A stretch of 64,000 bases of DNA from Plantactinospora sp. KBS50 (GTDB taxonomy: Bacteria; Actinomycetota; Actinomycetes; Mycobacteriales; Micromonosporaceae). The translations under genes were made by a program, and so were the position numbers. The stretch is from positions 2,232,001 through 2,296,000 of the forward strand of contig NZ_CP022961.1 in assembly GCF_002285795.1 (NCBI RefSeq), read 5' to 3'. Shown here piece after piece: positions 1 to 8,138 of this stretch; positions within the stretch are counted from its first letter, which is position 1; the number at the start of each line of letters is the position of its first letter. The notes under the pieces are model-generated. The model was not told the origin of the DNA, made no database searches, and was given only the letters and a program-made list of their open reading frames with translations.

Positions 1-1467
1 GCCCGATGCCCTCGTACCGGTGATCCTGGTACGTCCCGGACTCCGCGAATCCGCTCGTCGGGCTGTCCCCGGTGGTGGGTGCGCCCGGCGCGGTGTGTGT
101 CGTCTGCGGAGGCTGCGCCGCGTACGCGGTCTGCGCGGCGTGCCCGGCGTGCGGCGCCTGTTCCGGCCGCGTGGTCTGCGTGGTGGTCTGCGTCTGCGCG
201 GTCTCGGCCGGTCCGGTGTCCTCCGGCGGCCACCAGCGGGTGTCGGGGTCCTCGCTGAGCGAGGGGTAGTGCTGCCGGGTGAGCGGGTCCGCAACAGGGT
301 CCGCCGCCGGGTGGTTGCCGGTCGGGTGGTTGCCGGTCGGGTGGTTGCCGGTCAGGTGGTTGCTGGTCAGGTGGTTGCTGGCCTGATGGTTGCCGGTCGG
401 GTGGTCGTCCGGCGCGAAGTCGTCCGGGGCCGGCTGCCGGGGCGGCGGCACGTACGACGGCGGCGGCCCGCCGCCCATCGGCTCCGCGCCGGCCCCTCCG
501 GGTACGTGGTGTCGGTGTCCGGGTACGCGTCGCCCGGGTACGCGTCGCCCGGGTATGCGGCGTCGTCCGGGTAGGGACTGTCGGCGTTCCCGGCGTTCCC
601 GGTGTTCCCGGCGGCGTGGGCGGTGTCGGTCGGGTAGCCGGTCCCGGCGAGGTACCCGGCGTCGGGGGAGTGGGAGTAGCCGGTGTCGGCGTGGGCCGGC
701 TCGACGAGGTAGCCGGTGTCCGTGGGGTCGGCCGTGTCGGTGGGGTAGCCGGCGCCGACCGGGTCGCTCGTGGCGCAGACGTGTTCGGCGTTGGCCGCGG
801 CCCGGGCCAACGCGGCCACCTGCTGCGCGAGCGGGTCGTTGGCGGGCAGGTGCCGCCGGCACAGCTCACGGGCCCGGGCGAGGTGGTCGTGCGCCTCGGT
901 GAACCGGCCGCAGTCGCGTTCCATCGCGCCCAGCCGGGCCAGCATCTTGATGCCGCTGGGGTGCGCCTCGCCGTAGACCTCGCGGTGCAGTTCCCAGGCG
1001 TCGGTCAACCGGTTGCGGGCAAGCTCGCACCGGCCCAGCGCGAACTCCACGGTGGCCAGGTCGGCATGTGCCGCGAGGACGCGTAGCGACTCCGGTCCGT
1101 CCATGGCGGTCAGTTCGATGATGACGTCCCGGTACAGCCGGGCCGCCCGCGCGTCGCTGCCGACCCGGTGCAGCACCGCGGCCAGCGTCGCGGCGGCGGC
1201 AACGGTCTGCGGGTCGCTCGCGCCGAACTGCCGCATGGTGGCCGCGTACGCGAAGGCGGCCCAGCCCCGGGCGGCGTGCGGCTCGCCGAGGGCGACCAGG
1301 ATCCGGGCCTGGAGACCGGCGGCCTCGGTCAGCTCCGGCGAAGCGTTGGCCGGGCTGGGATCGGCGGTGCCGAGCGCCTCGTCCAACAGCTCCTGCGCGC
1401 CGGCCAGGTCGCCCTCCGCCACGAGGTCCTGCGCTGCCTGGATCACTTCGCCGTAGCCGGGAGTCAC
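1..1467 (-). CDS. TPR-repeat protein with Pro/Thr/Gln-rich repetitive tail, frameshifted and cut by left edge
   Basis: Residues 1-225 are alpha-helical repeats of the tetratricopeptide type (alternating A/L-rich helices such as GDLAGAQELLDEAL and GRCELARNRLTDAWELHREV), usually a protein-protein scaffold. I chose GTG 1467 because the TPR region begins right after it; the longer upstream frame is low-quality Arg/Pro sequence. From about residue 230 the protein is a Gly/Asp/Thr/Tyr linker. The frame breaks at the coding-strand G4 run at 493-496: adding one G joins the linker to a second open frame (GGGPPPSYVPPPRQPAPDDF) that stays open to base 1 and contains six NHPTG-like pentapeptides and a Gln/Thr-rich stretch. 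Left unjoined, the first frame ends in an Arg-rich tail at 367. It is divergent from the gene at 1692. Function beyond scaffolding is unknown; the C terminus lies outside the window. Confidence 0.7.
311..400 (-). repeat. 15-bp tandem repeat inside the TPR-protein tail
   Basis: Six head-to-tail copies of a 15-bp unit (plus strand GTGGTTGCCGGTCGG, with drift in copies 3-6). On the minus strand, in the frame entered after the 493-496 break, it encodes NHPTG/NHLTS/NHQAS pentapeptides. The unit length keeps the frame, so it is a coding repeat. Confidence 0.85.
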
Positions 1468-1691
1468 GCCCCATCGTGCTTGCCTGGCAACCGTCAGTAC
1501 AAGAGCTGAACGGTGACCAATTTGGTCATGACCACGCCGCGTCGGCCCCTGCGTCCTCGATCCGGCGGGCCGTCGGGTGGGGCCGTCGGTGGGGCCGTGG
1601 CCGAGGGTCGGGCGAGGATCGCCGGCGGCACCCGGGTCGTTGGGACGACGCCGAGGTGACACCCGGCGACCGCTACCGGTAGAACGGACAC

Positions 1692-2723
1692 ATGTCCGGT
1701 ACCTCCACCGCCGCCCTGCGGCGTGAGCTGCTCGTCCGTTACCTGGACGCCTGGCTGCCCCGCGCCGTGCACCGGTCGCGCCGCCGGCTGGCCCTGGTGC
1801 AGGCGTACGCGGGAGACGACGACGGCCTCCCGGAGGCGTCGCTCGACGTGTTGGCGGAGTTCGCCGACCGGCTGGGCGGCCGCCAGGTGACGATGGCCGT
1901 GCTCGCCCCGGACAGGCCGGCCGATCGGGCGGGGACCGGGCCGGCCGACCGGGCGGGGACCGGGGAGCCGGCCCCGCGGAAGAGCGACTTCCTGTTCCTG
2001 CACCGGGTGGCCGGCGGGCCGGCGGCGCTGCCCGCGGTGCTCGTCGCCAGCCAGGCCGCCGGTGCGCCGCTGCTGGCCCATGTGGACCTGCTGGACCGGC
2101 GGCCGGTCACCGCCGCGGGCAGCGCACCGGCATCGGCACCGGCTTCGGCCCCCACGTTGGCGCCGGAGTCAACACCGGCGACGGTGCCGCTCGCGCCGGT
2201 CTGTCGGGCGGTGGCCACCGGCCGGCCCGGGGAACTGCTGCTCGTGACGCCGGCCGCCGCGCGCGACCGGGACCGGCCGGCCGACACCCTTGCCGCGGCC
2301 GGCTTTCCGCTGGTCACCGAGGTGGAATTGGTGCCCGACGACGGTTCGCCGGCCGAGTTGGTGGTCTTCGCCACCTCGTCCGGGCACGGTCTGGACGCGT
2401 TCAAGGATGCCCTCTGGGACCTCGACGAGTATGCCGGGGTGCGCTACCGCGACCCGCGGGACCCCGACGGGCATCTGCTGGACATCTCGCTGCGGCCGCA
2501 CCCCGGACCGCTGCGCCGGGAACTGCTGGCCCGGCTGGCCGACGGTCCGGCCAGCGTGGTCGAGCTGCGCCGGTTCGCCACGACGGCCACGGTGTACCGG
2601 TCCGCCGACGTGACCATCGCGCTCACCGGGCTGTTGGGGGCCGGCCTGGTCAGTCGGACCCCGGAGCAGGGCCGGCTCGGCGGGGACGTGGTCATCTCCC
2701 GGACCGCTCCGACGCCCCCTTGA
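1692..2723 (+). CDS. TcmP-like (three-Cys-motif partner family) hypothetical protein
   Basis: 343 residues starting at ATG 1692. By eye it resembles three-Cys-motif partner proteins at both ends: an N-terminal RYLDAWLP followed by a LVQAYAG segment, and a late HGLDAFKDALWDLDEYAG segment that matches the usual 'K-D-A-M-W' region. The middle (about residues 75-175) is poorly conserved and holds Ala/Pro-rich inserts, including a repeated DRAGTG. The C-terminal 70 residues look like a small winged-helix domain (LLARLADGPASVVELRRFA...TVYRSADVTIALTGLLGAGLV). TcmP proteins are nuclease-fold-like partners of unknown biochemical role. Its 3' end overlaps the convergent channel gene by 32 bases. The family call rests on short motifs only. 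Confidence 0.6.
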   Translation: MSGTSTAALRRELLVRYLDAWLPRAVHRSRRRLALVQAYAGDDDGLPEASLDVLAEFADRLGGRQVTMAVLAPDRPADRAGTGPADRAGTGEPAPRKSDFLFLHRVAGGPAALPAVLVASQAAGAPLLAHVDLLDRRPVTAAGSAPASAPASAPTLAPESTPATVPLAPVCRAVATGRPGELLLVTPAAARDRDRPADTLAAAGFPLVTEVELVPDDGSPAELVVFATSSGHGLDAFKDALWDLDEYAGVRYRDPRDPDGHLLDISLRPHPGPLRRELLARLADGPASVVELRRFATTATVYRSADVTIALTGLLGAGLVSRTPEQGRLGGDVVISRTAPTPP

Positions 2724-3201
2724 TCAGCAGCGACGCCCCGGTCGCCACCACCCCGACGCTGAACACCATCTGGATGATGACCGAGGCCCGGGCGAACTGC
2801 CCCTGCGCGTGTACGTCGCCGTACCCGACCGTGGTCAGCGTGGCGAGGGCGAAGTACAGCGCGTCGATCCGGGTGCGCAGCCCGATGAACTGGTCCGGAT
2901 CGCTCAACTGGATCACGTAGTCGGCCAGCGCGAACGTCATCAGCCCGCCGACCAGCGCCACGGCCAGCCGCAGCAGGTCGGCGGACGTCCCGCCGGGTCC
3001 CTGCCGGGCCTGCTGGCGTACCTGGCGGGCCACCAGCAGCGCGATCGCCAGCACCGCGAGCCCGGTGCCGACCGCGCGCAGCACGACCCGCAGGGACGAC
3101 ACGTCCGGCTCGACCGGGATCACGAAGTAGGCGACCACGATGAGCAGGCAGATCAGGATGGCATGCCGGTGCCGGCGCGCGTACCCGCGTGGTCGCCTCA
3201 T
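2692..3201 (-). CDS. Two-TM potassium channel-type membrane protein
   Basis: 169 residues with hydrophobic segments at about 14-30, 44-58 and 78-97, then a re-entrant pore loop carrying the K+ selectivity filter TTVGYGD at residues 123-129, and a final helix at about 139-160. The filter is the hallmark of the ion channel_2 (PF07885) family, so it should be a K+-selective pore in the cytoplasmic membrane. There is no RCK or cyclic-nucleotide domain, so no gating domain is visible. The start ATG 3201 is followed by a basic cytoplasmic tail (RRPRGYARRHRH). Convergent with, and overlapping, the TcmP-like gene by 32 bases. Ion selectivity is inferred from the filter. Confidence 0.85.
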   Translation of the reverse strand: MRRPRGYARRHRHAILICLLIVVAYFVIPVEPDVSSLRVVLRAVGTGLAVLAIALLVARQVRQQARQGPGGTSADLLRLAVALVGGLMTFALADYVIQLSDPDQFIGLRTRIDALYFALATLTTVGYGDVHAQGQFARASVIIQMVFSVGVVATGASLLIKGASERSGR

Positions 3202-3262
3202 GCACCGATTGTCCGGTTTGTCGACCGGGGTCCGCCGGCATTCCGCCGACCCGGACAGCAGA

Positions 3263-3293
3263 AGGCGGCGCCGGCGGTGAGCCGGCGCCGCCT
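3263..3293 (-). terminator. Hairpin terminator downstream of the DUF4236-like gene
   Basis: Perfect 13-bp stem AGGCGGCGCCGGC / GCCGGCGCCGCCT with a 5-base loop, 11 bases past the stop of the small gene at 3304. No T tract follows, as is common in high-GC actinomycetes. Confidence 0.6.
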
Positions 3294-3303
3294 GCGTACG
3301 CGG

Positions 3304-3483
3304 TCAGGCCTTCGACTTGTCCTGCCGCCACGACATCGGACCGGGCAGGTCGACCCGGTGTGCACGCGTCCGCGAGTTCCAGGACCAGCGTCCGATCTTG
3401 ATGCTCCACGAGGAGAAGCCGTTCTCGGTGAAGTTGAAGATCAGCGGGCCAATCTTCTTGCGCTTGCGGAACAACAGACCCAT
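3304..3483 (-). CDS. 59-residue DUF4236-like small protein
   Basis: A short gene of 59 codons read from ATG 3483 to TGA 3304, preceded by AAAGGAG nine bases upstream. The product begins MGLLFRKRKKIGPLIFNFTE and continues with a WSIKIGRWSWNSRTRAHRVDLPG segment. The opening Arg/Lys-rich 'FRKR-x-K-x-GPL-x-x-N' resembles the N terminus of DUF4236 proteins, although the Gly-rich second half of that domain is replaced by a Trp/Arg-rich stretch. It is basic and probably nucleic-acid or membrane associated, but no function is known. It is monocistronic, with its own hairpin terminator. A bona fide DUF4236 protein lies at 29819-30859. Confidence 0.7.
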   Translation of the reverse strand: MGLLFRKRKKIGPLIFNFTENGFSSWSIKIGRWSWNSRTRAHRVDLPGPMSWRQDKSKA

Positions 3484-3598
3484 CGCTGCGCTCCTTTCGT
3501 CGGGTCATCGACCGGGGTGGCCCAGTTGTGCCCCGTACGGTTGTTCGGCAAACCCGGTGTCGGTCCAGGCCGGACGCGCGCCGCTCGCGATCGGACGG

Positions 3599-4432
3599 TC
3601 ACCCCGGATCCGGGTCGCCGAGGCAGATCCGGGACGCCGGCTGGGGCGACAGCGCGCGGAACGCCCCGGGGGTGTGTCCGACCTCGCGGTGGAAGAAGCG
3701 GCCGAAGTTGGTCGGCTCCGGAAAGCCCAGCCGGCGGCCGATGTCGGCCACCGGCTCGTCGGTGGCGGTCAGCAGCCGCATCGCCTCCAGTGCCACCCGG
3801 GCGTCGATGACCTGCTTGGCGCTGCGGCCGGTCGCGGCCAGGCAGGCGCGGGTGAGGGTCCGCACCGAGCAGCGCAGCAGGTCGGCGTAGTCCTCGGCCC
3901 GCCGGGTCCGGCCGTACGAACGCTCCAGCTCGCGGCAGAGCCGGTGGTACGTCAGCATGCTCGACCCGGGCATCGGGGCGCGCTGCTCCACGAGTACGGC
4001 GAGCCGGAGCAGGAGGACGGCGAGCTGGCGGCGCAGCAGATCGGTGGCCAACCCGTCGGCGCGGTGCCGCCGGCAGTCCACCACCAGCTGGCTGACCTCG
4101 CTGATCACCGCGTCCTCGTCCTCGCCCGTGAGCTGCCAGTGGTCGGACCCGGGCCGCTCGTCCAGGGCCGCGACCACCTCGGCCACGTCGACGCCCGCCC
4201 GGTCGTCCCAGCAGACGATCACCCCGTCGAAGCCGGCGCTGCCCAACCCGCGTACGAGTTGCCCGGGCCGGCCCCGGATCGCGGTGCCGGGCCGGCACGG
4301 GTGCCGGTGGAAGTCGATCTCCTGGCTGCCGTGCCCCGCGGTCACCAGCAGCAGGATGTGCCGGGAGAGCAGCACCGGCCGGTGCCACCGCCCGTCCGCC
4401 TGAAGATCACCGACCGTAGTTGTTGAGATCAT
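3599..4432 (-). CDS. AraC-family transcriptional regulator
   Basis: 277 residues from ATG 4432. The N-terminal 150 residues form a sensory half that begins like a cupin (LLVTAGHGSQEIDF). The C-terminal 100 residues are a double helix-turn-helix of the AraC/XylS type: first HTH around YADLLRCSVRTLTRACLAATG, second around PVADIGRRLGFPEPTNFGRF, ending with the usual FHREVGHTPGAFR. It probably controls the divergently transcribed SDR at 4679, since only 246 bases separate their starts. An upstream in-frame ATG at 4531 exists but adds low-complexity sequence. No ligand can be deduced. Confidence 0.85.
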   Translation of the reverse strand: MISTTTVGDLQADGRWHRPVLLSRHILLLVTAGHGSQEIDFHRHPCRPGTAIRGRPGQLVRGLGSAGFDGVIVCWDDRAGVDVAEVVAALDERPGSDHWQLTGEDEDAVISEVSQLVVDCRRHRADGLATDLLRRQLAVLLLRLAVLVEQRAPMPGSSMLTYHRLCRELERSYGRTRRAEDYADLLRCSVRTLTRACLAATGRSAKQVIDARVALEAMRLLTATDEPVADIGRRLGFPEPTNFGRFFHREVGHTPGAFRALSPQPASRICLGDPDPG

Positions 4433-4678
4433 CGGTACGGCGGGCCGCGGCTCGTCACCGTGACCTTCACCAGCGCGCTGAGCTGCACCGATCACCGGGC
4501 CGACGGTAGCCGTCCGGCGCTCGCAATGCACGCCCGATCATGGTCTGCGCCCAGACCGTCACGTTATGCGCATCGACCCGCGGGTCCGGCGGACCGCCCG
4601 TGCCGGCCCGCCGGTACGGTGGTGCGGGTGTCGAGGCCGCCGGACGGTGGCCGCCGGTTTGCACCGCAAGGGGTACGC

Positions 4679-5454
4679 ATGTCGGGTCTGTTCGCGGTCG
4701 ACGGAAAGACGGTGCTGGTCACCGGCGGCTCGCGGGGATCGGCCTGATGGTCGCCCGAGGCTTCGTCGAGGCCGGAGCGCGGGTCATCATCTCCTCGCGG
4801 AAACCGGACGCCTGCGCCGCGGCGGCCGAGTCGCTGTCGCAGTACGGCGACTGCGTGGCCGTTCCGGCGGACCTGTCCAGCGGCGAGGGCGCCGACCGGC
4901 TCGCCGCGGCGGTCCGGGGCCGGGCGGACGCGCTGGACGTACTGATCAACAACGCCGGCGCGACCTGGGGCGCGCCGCTGGAGGCGTACCCGGAAAGCGC
5001 CTTCGACAAGCTCTGGGCGGTCAACGTGAAGGCCGTCTTCCGGCTGACCACCGCGCTGCTTCCGGCGCTGCGCGCCTCCGCGACCGCGGAGGACCCGGCC
5101 CGAGTGATCAACATCGGCTCCATCGACGGCATCCGGGTGCCGCGGATGGAGGTGTACGCCTACTCGGCGACGAAGGCGGCCGTACACATGCTGACCCGCA
5201 GTCTCGCCCACCAGCTCGCCCCCGAGCGGATCACGGTCAACGCGATCGCGCCCGGCCCGTTCGAGAGCAAGATGACGGCGTTCGCCCTGGACGACCCGCA
5301 GACCCGGGCCACCGTCGAGCACCAGGTGCCGCTGGGCCGCATCGGCCGGCCCGACGACATGGCCGGCACCGCCATCTACCTGGCCTCCCGCGCCGGGGCG
5401 TATCTGACCGGAGCGGTGATCCCGGTGGACGGCGGAGTCACCACCCACGGCTGA
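4679..5454 (+). CDS. SDR-family NAD(P)-dependent oxidoreductase, single-base frameshift near N terminus
   Basis: Classical short-chain dehydrogenase. ATG 4679 follows AAGGGG and opens MSGLFAVDGKTVLVTGGSRG, the glycine-rich NAD(P) site, but the frame then stops eight bases later. The body continues one frame over as IGLMVARGFVEAGARVIISS. One missing base in the G4 run at 4734-4737 repairs it to GGSRGIGL. The rest is complete: NNAG at the structural motif, catalytic Ser in GSIDG, YSATK as the catalytic Tyr-x3-Lys, NAIAPGPF, and the C-terminal GAVIPVDGG. The arrangement resembles 3-ketoacyl reductase-like SDRs of the RhlG type. About 257 residues once joined. The substrate is unknown; the AraC regulator alongside may control it. 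Confidence 0.8.
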
Positions 5455-5500
5455 GCCGTGCCGGAAACGGTCCCCGGTCGCCGCCGGCGTCGCGTACGGA

Positions 5501-5560
5501 ATCCGTCGCCGGTCCCATCCGTCGCCGGTCCCATCCGTCGCCGGTCCCATCCGTCGCCGG
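5501..5560. repeat. 16-bp tandem repeat between convergent genes
   Basis: Three full copies and one partial copy of ATCCGTCGCCGGTCCC in the 122-base gap between the ends of the SDR and ssgB. Non-coding. Confidence 0.85.
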
Positions 5561-5576
5561 CCGCGCCGGCGTACGG

Positions 5577-6008
5577 TCAGCGACCGGCCAGCAGCCGGGT
5601 CACGGCCGTGTCGACGTCCAGGTGCTCGCCCTCCCGGCCGCGCGGGACCACCACGTACGTCCGGCGCAGGAACCGGACCAGGACGCTGCGCGGCACCTCG
5701 AACAGGGCGTTGCCATCGGGCGAGGACAGGGCCAGGGCGACGAAGTCGCCGCGGGGAGTCGCCCACGGCCAGACCCGGACGTCGCCGATTCCGGCCGGCT
5801 CGTCCAGGCCGGTGACCAGGAGTTCCCGGGCAAAGGACCAGCTTACGGCTTCGCCACCGGCCGACTCGGCATGAAATAGGACATGAACCGCATACGGGTC
5901 AGCAGGGTCGTAGCGTAGGCTTGCCCGTACGGGCAAGGCGGTGGCGTCTGGCGCCACCAGCCGCAACGACGTCTCGACCTCGACAGCTGTCGGTCGGATG
6001 ACACTCAT
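5577..6008 (-). CDS. ssgB: SsgA-family sporulation/cell-division regulator (SsgB-like)
   Basis: 143 residues from ATG 6008, preceded by GGAGAACG. The full length matches the SsgA-like protein family: SLRYDPADPYAVHVLFH near residue 35, WSFARELLVTGL and GDVRVWP in the centre, ALSSPDGNALFEVP, and the C-terminal FLRRTYVVVPRGREGEHLDVD. SsgB recruits FtsZ to future septum sites in sporulating actinomycetes. In other Micromonosporaceae, as I recall, this copy lies beside a PGPGW protein and tRNA-Val, as here. Which SALP paralogue it is cannot be settled by eye, so the symbol is provisional. Confidence 0.85.
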   Translation of the reverse strand: MSVIRPTAVEVETSLRLVAPDATALPVRASLRYDPADPYAVHVLFHAESAGGEAVSWSFARELLVTGLDEPAGIGDVRVWPWATPRGDFVALALSSPDGNALFEVPRSVLVRFLRRTYVVVPRGREGEHLDVDTAVTRLLAGR

Positions 6009-6374
6009 GGACGTTCTCCCCCCGGCACCCCTGCGGGCTCTGCGTGGCCCGCTTTTCCCATACTCAGGTGCTCGTCGTAGCTACGCTCCGCCATACGCTG
6101 ATCTCACCCAGTGGTGGGAAGGGGCCCGAAAGCGCTGCTGAAAGGGTGGAATTCAGGTAGCGTTTCCAGTTCTGCCCACGTAACTCGCTGCGATCGGGCC
6201 GGGATGCTTCAGGCGTCGGCTCACTCCGGTAACGTCCAGTCGTCCCTTGGAGTGACGCTATCGGGGGACACTGGGGGAGGAAATGGCCACGAAACCATCC
6301 TCATTGGAGCAATCCGGTGGATCGGCTCTGGGTGATCCCGAGGCCGGAAACGGGCGTTCCGAGCGGGGAGTCAG
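6009..6374. other. Divergent intergenic region between ssgB and the PGPGW gene
   Basis: It holds the promoters of both flanking genes. At 6283 there is an ATG with a strong GGGGGAGGAA leader whose frame runs into the next gene one base out of phase; see the PGPGW entry. No other coding or structured element was recognised. Confidence 0.5.
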
Positions 6375-6833
6375 GTGTCCGAGGAGCGGCGCGACGCGGA
6401 GAGCCGTACCGCGATCGAGGAGCCGGCGACCGCCGCGGCCCGGCGCTGGCGGCGGGCCAGGACCGCCCTCGCCCTCATCCGGGCCAACCCCACCGGCCGG
6501 ATCCTGCTCAAGATCGTGGTCGGCCTCGTCGGCGCGCTCGTGGTGGCACTCGGCGCGGCCCTCATCCCTTTGCCTGGTCCCGGCTGGCTGATCGTCCTAG
6601 CTGGTCTGGCCATCTGGGCGGTCGAGTTCCACTGGGCGCGTCGGCTGCTCACGTTCACCCGCCAGCACCTCCGGGCCTGGACACAATGGGTCGGCGGCCG
6701 GCCGTGGCCGGTACGGCTGCTGCTCGGCGCGGTCGGACTGGTGTTCGTGGCGGTGGTCGTCTGGCTCTCGCTCAAGTACAGCCTCGGCATCGACGTCCTC
6801 GCCGTGGCCCGGGACGTCCTCGCGGCGCACTGA
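6375..6833 (+). CDS. PGPGW-domain membrane protein (TIGR02611 family)
   Basis: 152 residues with a hydrophilic N terminus, two tightly spaced TM helices around 46-66 and 69-85 joined by LPGPGWLIVLAGLAIWAVEF, and a third TM near 113-135. The PGPGW turn defines PF09656 (putative transmembrane protein PGPGW), a family of unknown function common in actinomycetes. GTG 6375 has GGGGAG upstream. A second possibility is ATG 6283, which has a better Shine-Dalgarno (GGGGGAGGAA) and opens MATKPSSLEQSGG; its frame joins this one if one G is missing from the run at 6365-6368, the same kind of defect seen elsewhere in the window. The tRNA-Val gene follows 50 bases downstream. Confidence 0.85.
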   Translation: MSEERRDAESRTAIEEPATAAARRWRRARTALALIRANPTGRILLKIVVGLVGALVVALGAALIPLPGPGWLIVLAGLAIWAVEFHWARRLLTFTRQHLRAWTQWVGGRPWPVRLLLGAVGLVFVAVVVWLSLKYSLGIDVLAVARDVLAAH

Positions 6834-6883
6834 CCCCGGATGTGCGCACCCGGCACCGGATCGGGTACAGTTCACGGCGCTGA

Positions 6884-6955
6884 GGGCGATTAGCTCAGCG
6901 GGAGAGCGCTTCGTTCACACCGAAGAGGTCACTGGTTCGATCCCAGTATCGCCCA
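6884..6955 (+). tRNA. tRNA-Val(CAC)
   Basis: Acceptor stem GGGCGAT pairs with ATCGCCC, the D arm is TAGCTCAGCGGGAGAGC, the anticodon arm CTTCG-TTCACAC-CGAAG carries anticodon CAC, and the T arm has GGTTCGATCC. Discriminator base A at 6955; CCA is not encoded. Confidence 0.95.
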
Positions 6956-6963
6956 CGCAGCTC

Positions 6964-6999
6964 AGAGGCCATATCTGATTGATGGATATGGCCTCTTTT
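6964..6999 (+). terminator. Intrinsic terminator just after tRNA-Val
   Basis: Perfect 12-bp stem AGAGGCCATATC / GATATGGCCTCT with a 9-base loop, followed by TTTT. A textbook Rho-independent terminator, unusually AT-containing for this genome, nine bases past the tRNA. Confidence 0.9.
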
Positions 7000-7183
7000 G
7001 GCGTCTGCGTGACTAGCTGAGGTTACAAGCGAGAGGTCAGGATCGCCTGGCCGGGCGCTGGTCGACGCGTGCGAGGGTTATGAGGCGTCGGGTCGGTCGG
7101 TAGCGTCGGCTGTGACGGCGGCGGATGGGCCGGTGGTGCGTCCCGCGCTACGCGAGGAGGTTCCGGGTGGATTGCTCGCGGAG

Positions 7184-7588
7184 TTGACGTTCGGGCAGCG
7201 TTGAAGGTCTACCGGAAGCGGTCCGGGAAGACTCGGAGGGTGCTGGGTTGGTGGGCCGCGGCGCCGACCGGGCCAAGGCGGTGGAGACGGATCGGATTCT
7301 GCCGTCGCGCATTCACATGCTGGATCGGATCGCACGTGCTCTGAAGATCGACGTGTCGGCCTTGGCGGCGGAGCTGGGCGATCGGTCTGCTGTGGTCAAC
7401 GGGCCGGCGCATCCGGCGTTGGCGTCGGTCCGGGCGGCCTTGAATGAAGTCGCGCTTCCCGCTGCCACCCCGCCGGAGTCGTTGTCCCCTCTGCGGCAGC
7501 GGCTTTCGGCCGGGTGGCGGCACGTCATCAGGCGGCGGATCACCGTACGGTGCTCAGCGGGCTGTTGCCGGGGTTGCTCACGCCGTGA
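7184..7588 (+). pseudogene. Broken XRE-type helix-turn-helix regulator
   Basis: Three frame segments together read as the N-terminal part of an XRE regulator of the large actinobacterial type (normally around 400 residues). TTG 7184 opens MTFGQR; one frame over follows LKVYRKRSGKTRRVL; then from about 7248 LVGRGADRAKAVETDRILP and RIHMLDRIARALKIDVSAL, the second half of the HTH; then from 7523 RHQAADHRTVLSGLLPGLL before a stop at 7586. Each switch equals one missing base (near 7200, 7245-7247 and 7511-7522). Because three breaks fall within 400 bases and the long C-terminal part is absent, I treat it as a decayed remnant, though the breaks share the window-wide pattern. Confidence 0.65.
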
Positions 7589-8138
7589 CCGTCGCGGTGT
7601 AGTTGTGGCCCGTGACCTGACGATGAGGGTCGGACTCGTCTCCTGAACCAGGGGTAGAAACCCTACCCACTCCACTTCGTCACCGAACGTAGCACCCTAT
7701 TCGCGGTATGTGGTGGTCGGTGTGAGTCACGCTCGGTCGCCGCGTCCCTCCACAAGGGGCGATGGAGCTGTCGCGCCGGACGGGCGGCAGGTCGCCCTTC
7801 TCCGACGATGCGGCCGGTCAGTTCAACCTCGCCGGTGAGGAAGGGGTCGAGGGCGCGCGGTCCATGCCGTCATCGTTGCCGGGCGCGGCCCGGACGGCCG
7901 CCCGCCGAAGGGAAGAACCTTCGATGCGTCGGCCAGGGCCGCGAGCGCGTGCGTCCAGGTCCCAGGTCCTTCTCTGCCGGGTACTCGACCGCTATCCTCG
8001 GCGGGCGCGGCCGACCCTGGGCGGTACATCCGGAGCGGCCATGCCTGGTGATGGACCCTGGTGAACGGCTTGCGGTGCCGGATCTGGGAGGTGGCGGGAG
8101 GCCGGCCCCGGGCCGGCGGGAGATGAGGCGGTTGCCCG
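7589..8138. other. No recognisable gene between XRE remnant and mraY
   Basis: Around 550 bases with no convincing reading frame. A small hairpin GGGTAG/CTACCC lies near 7654-7670. The last 70 bases carry the GATGAGG leader of mraY. The region may be further debris of the XRE gene. Confidence 0.4.

Noticed and set aside
311-400. Possible CRISPR-like array
   Set aside because: The 15-bp units are head-to-tail without spacers and keep an open coding frame (NHPTG repeats). No CRISPR or cas gene is present in the window.
7762-8064. 100-codon ORF upstream of mraY
   Set aside because: Arg/Pro/Ser-rich product without a domain or ribosome site, in a region that otherwise looks degenerate.
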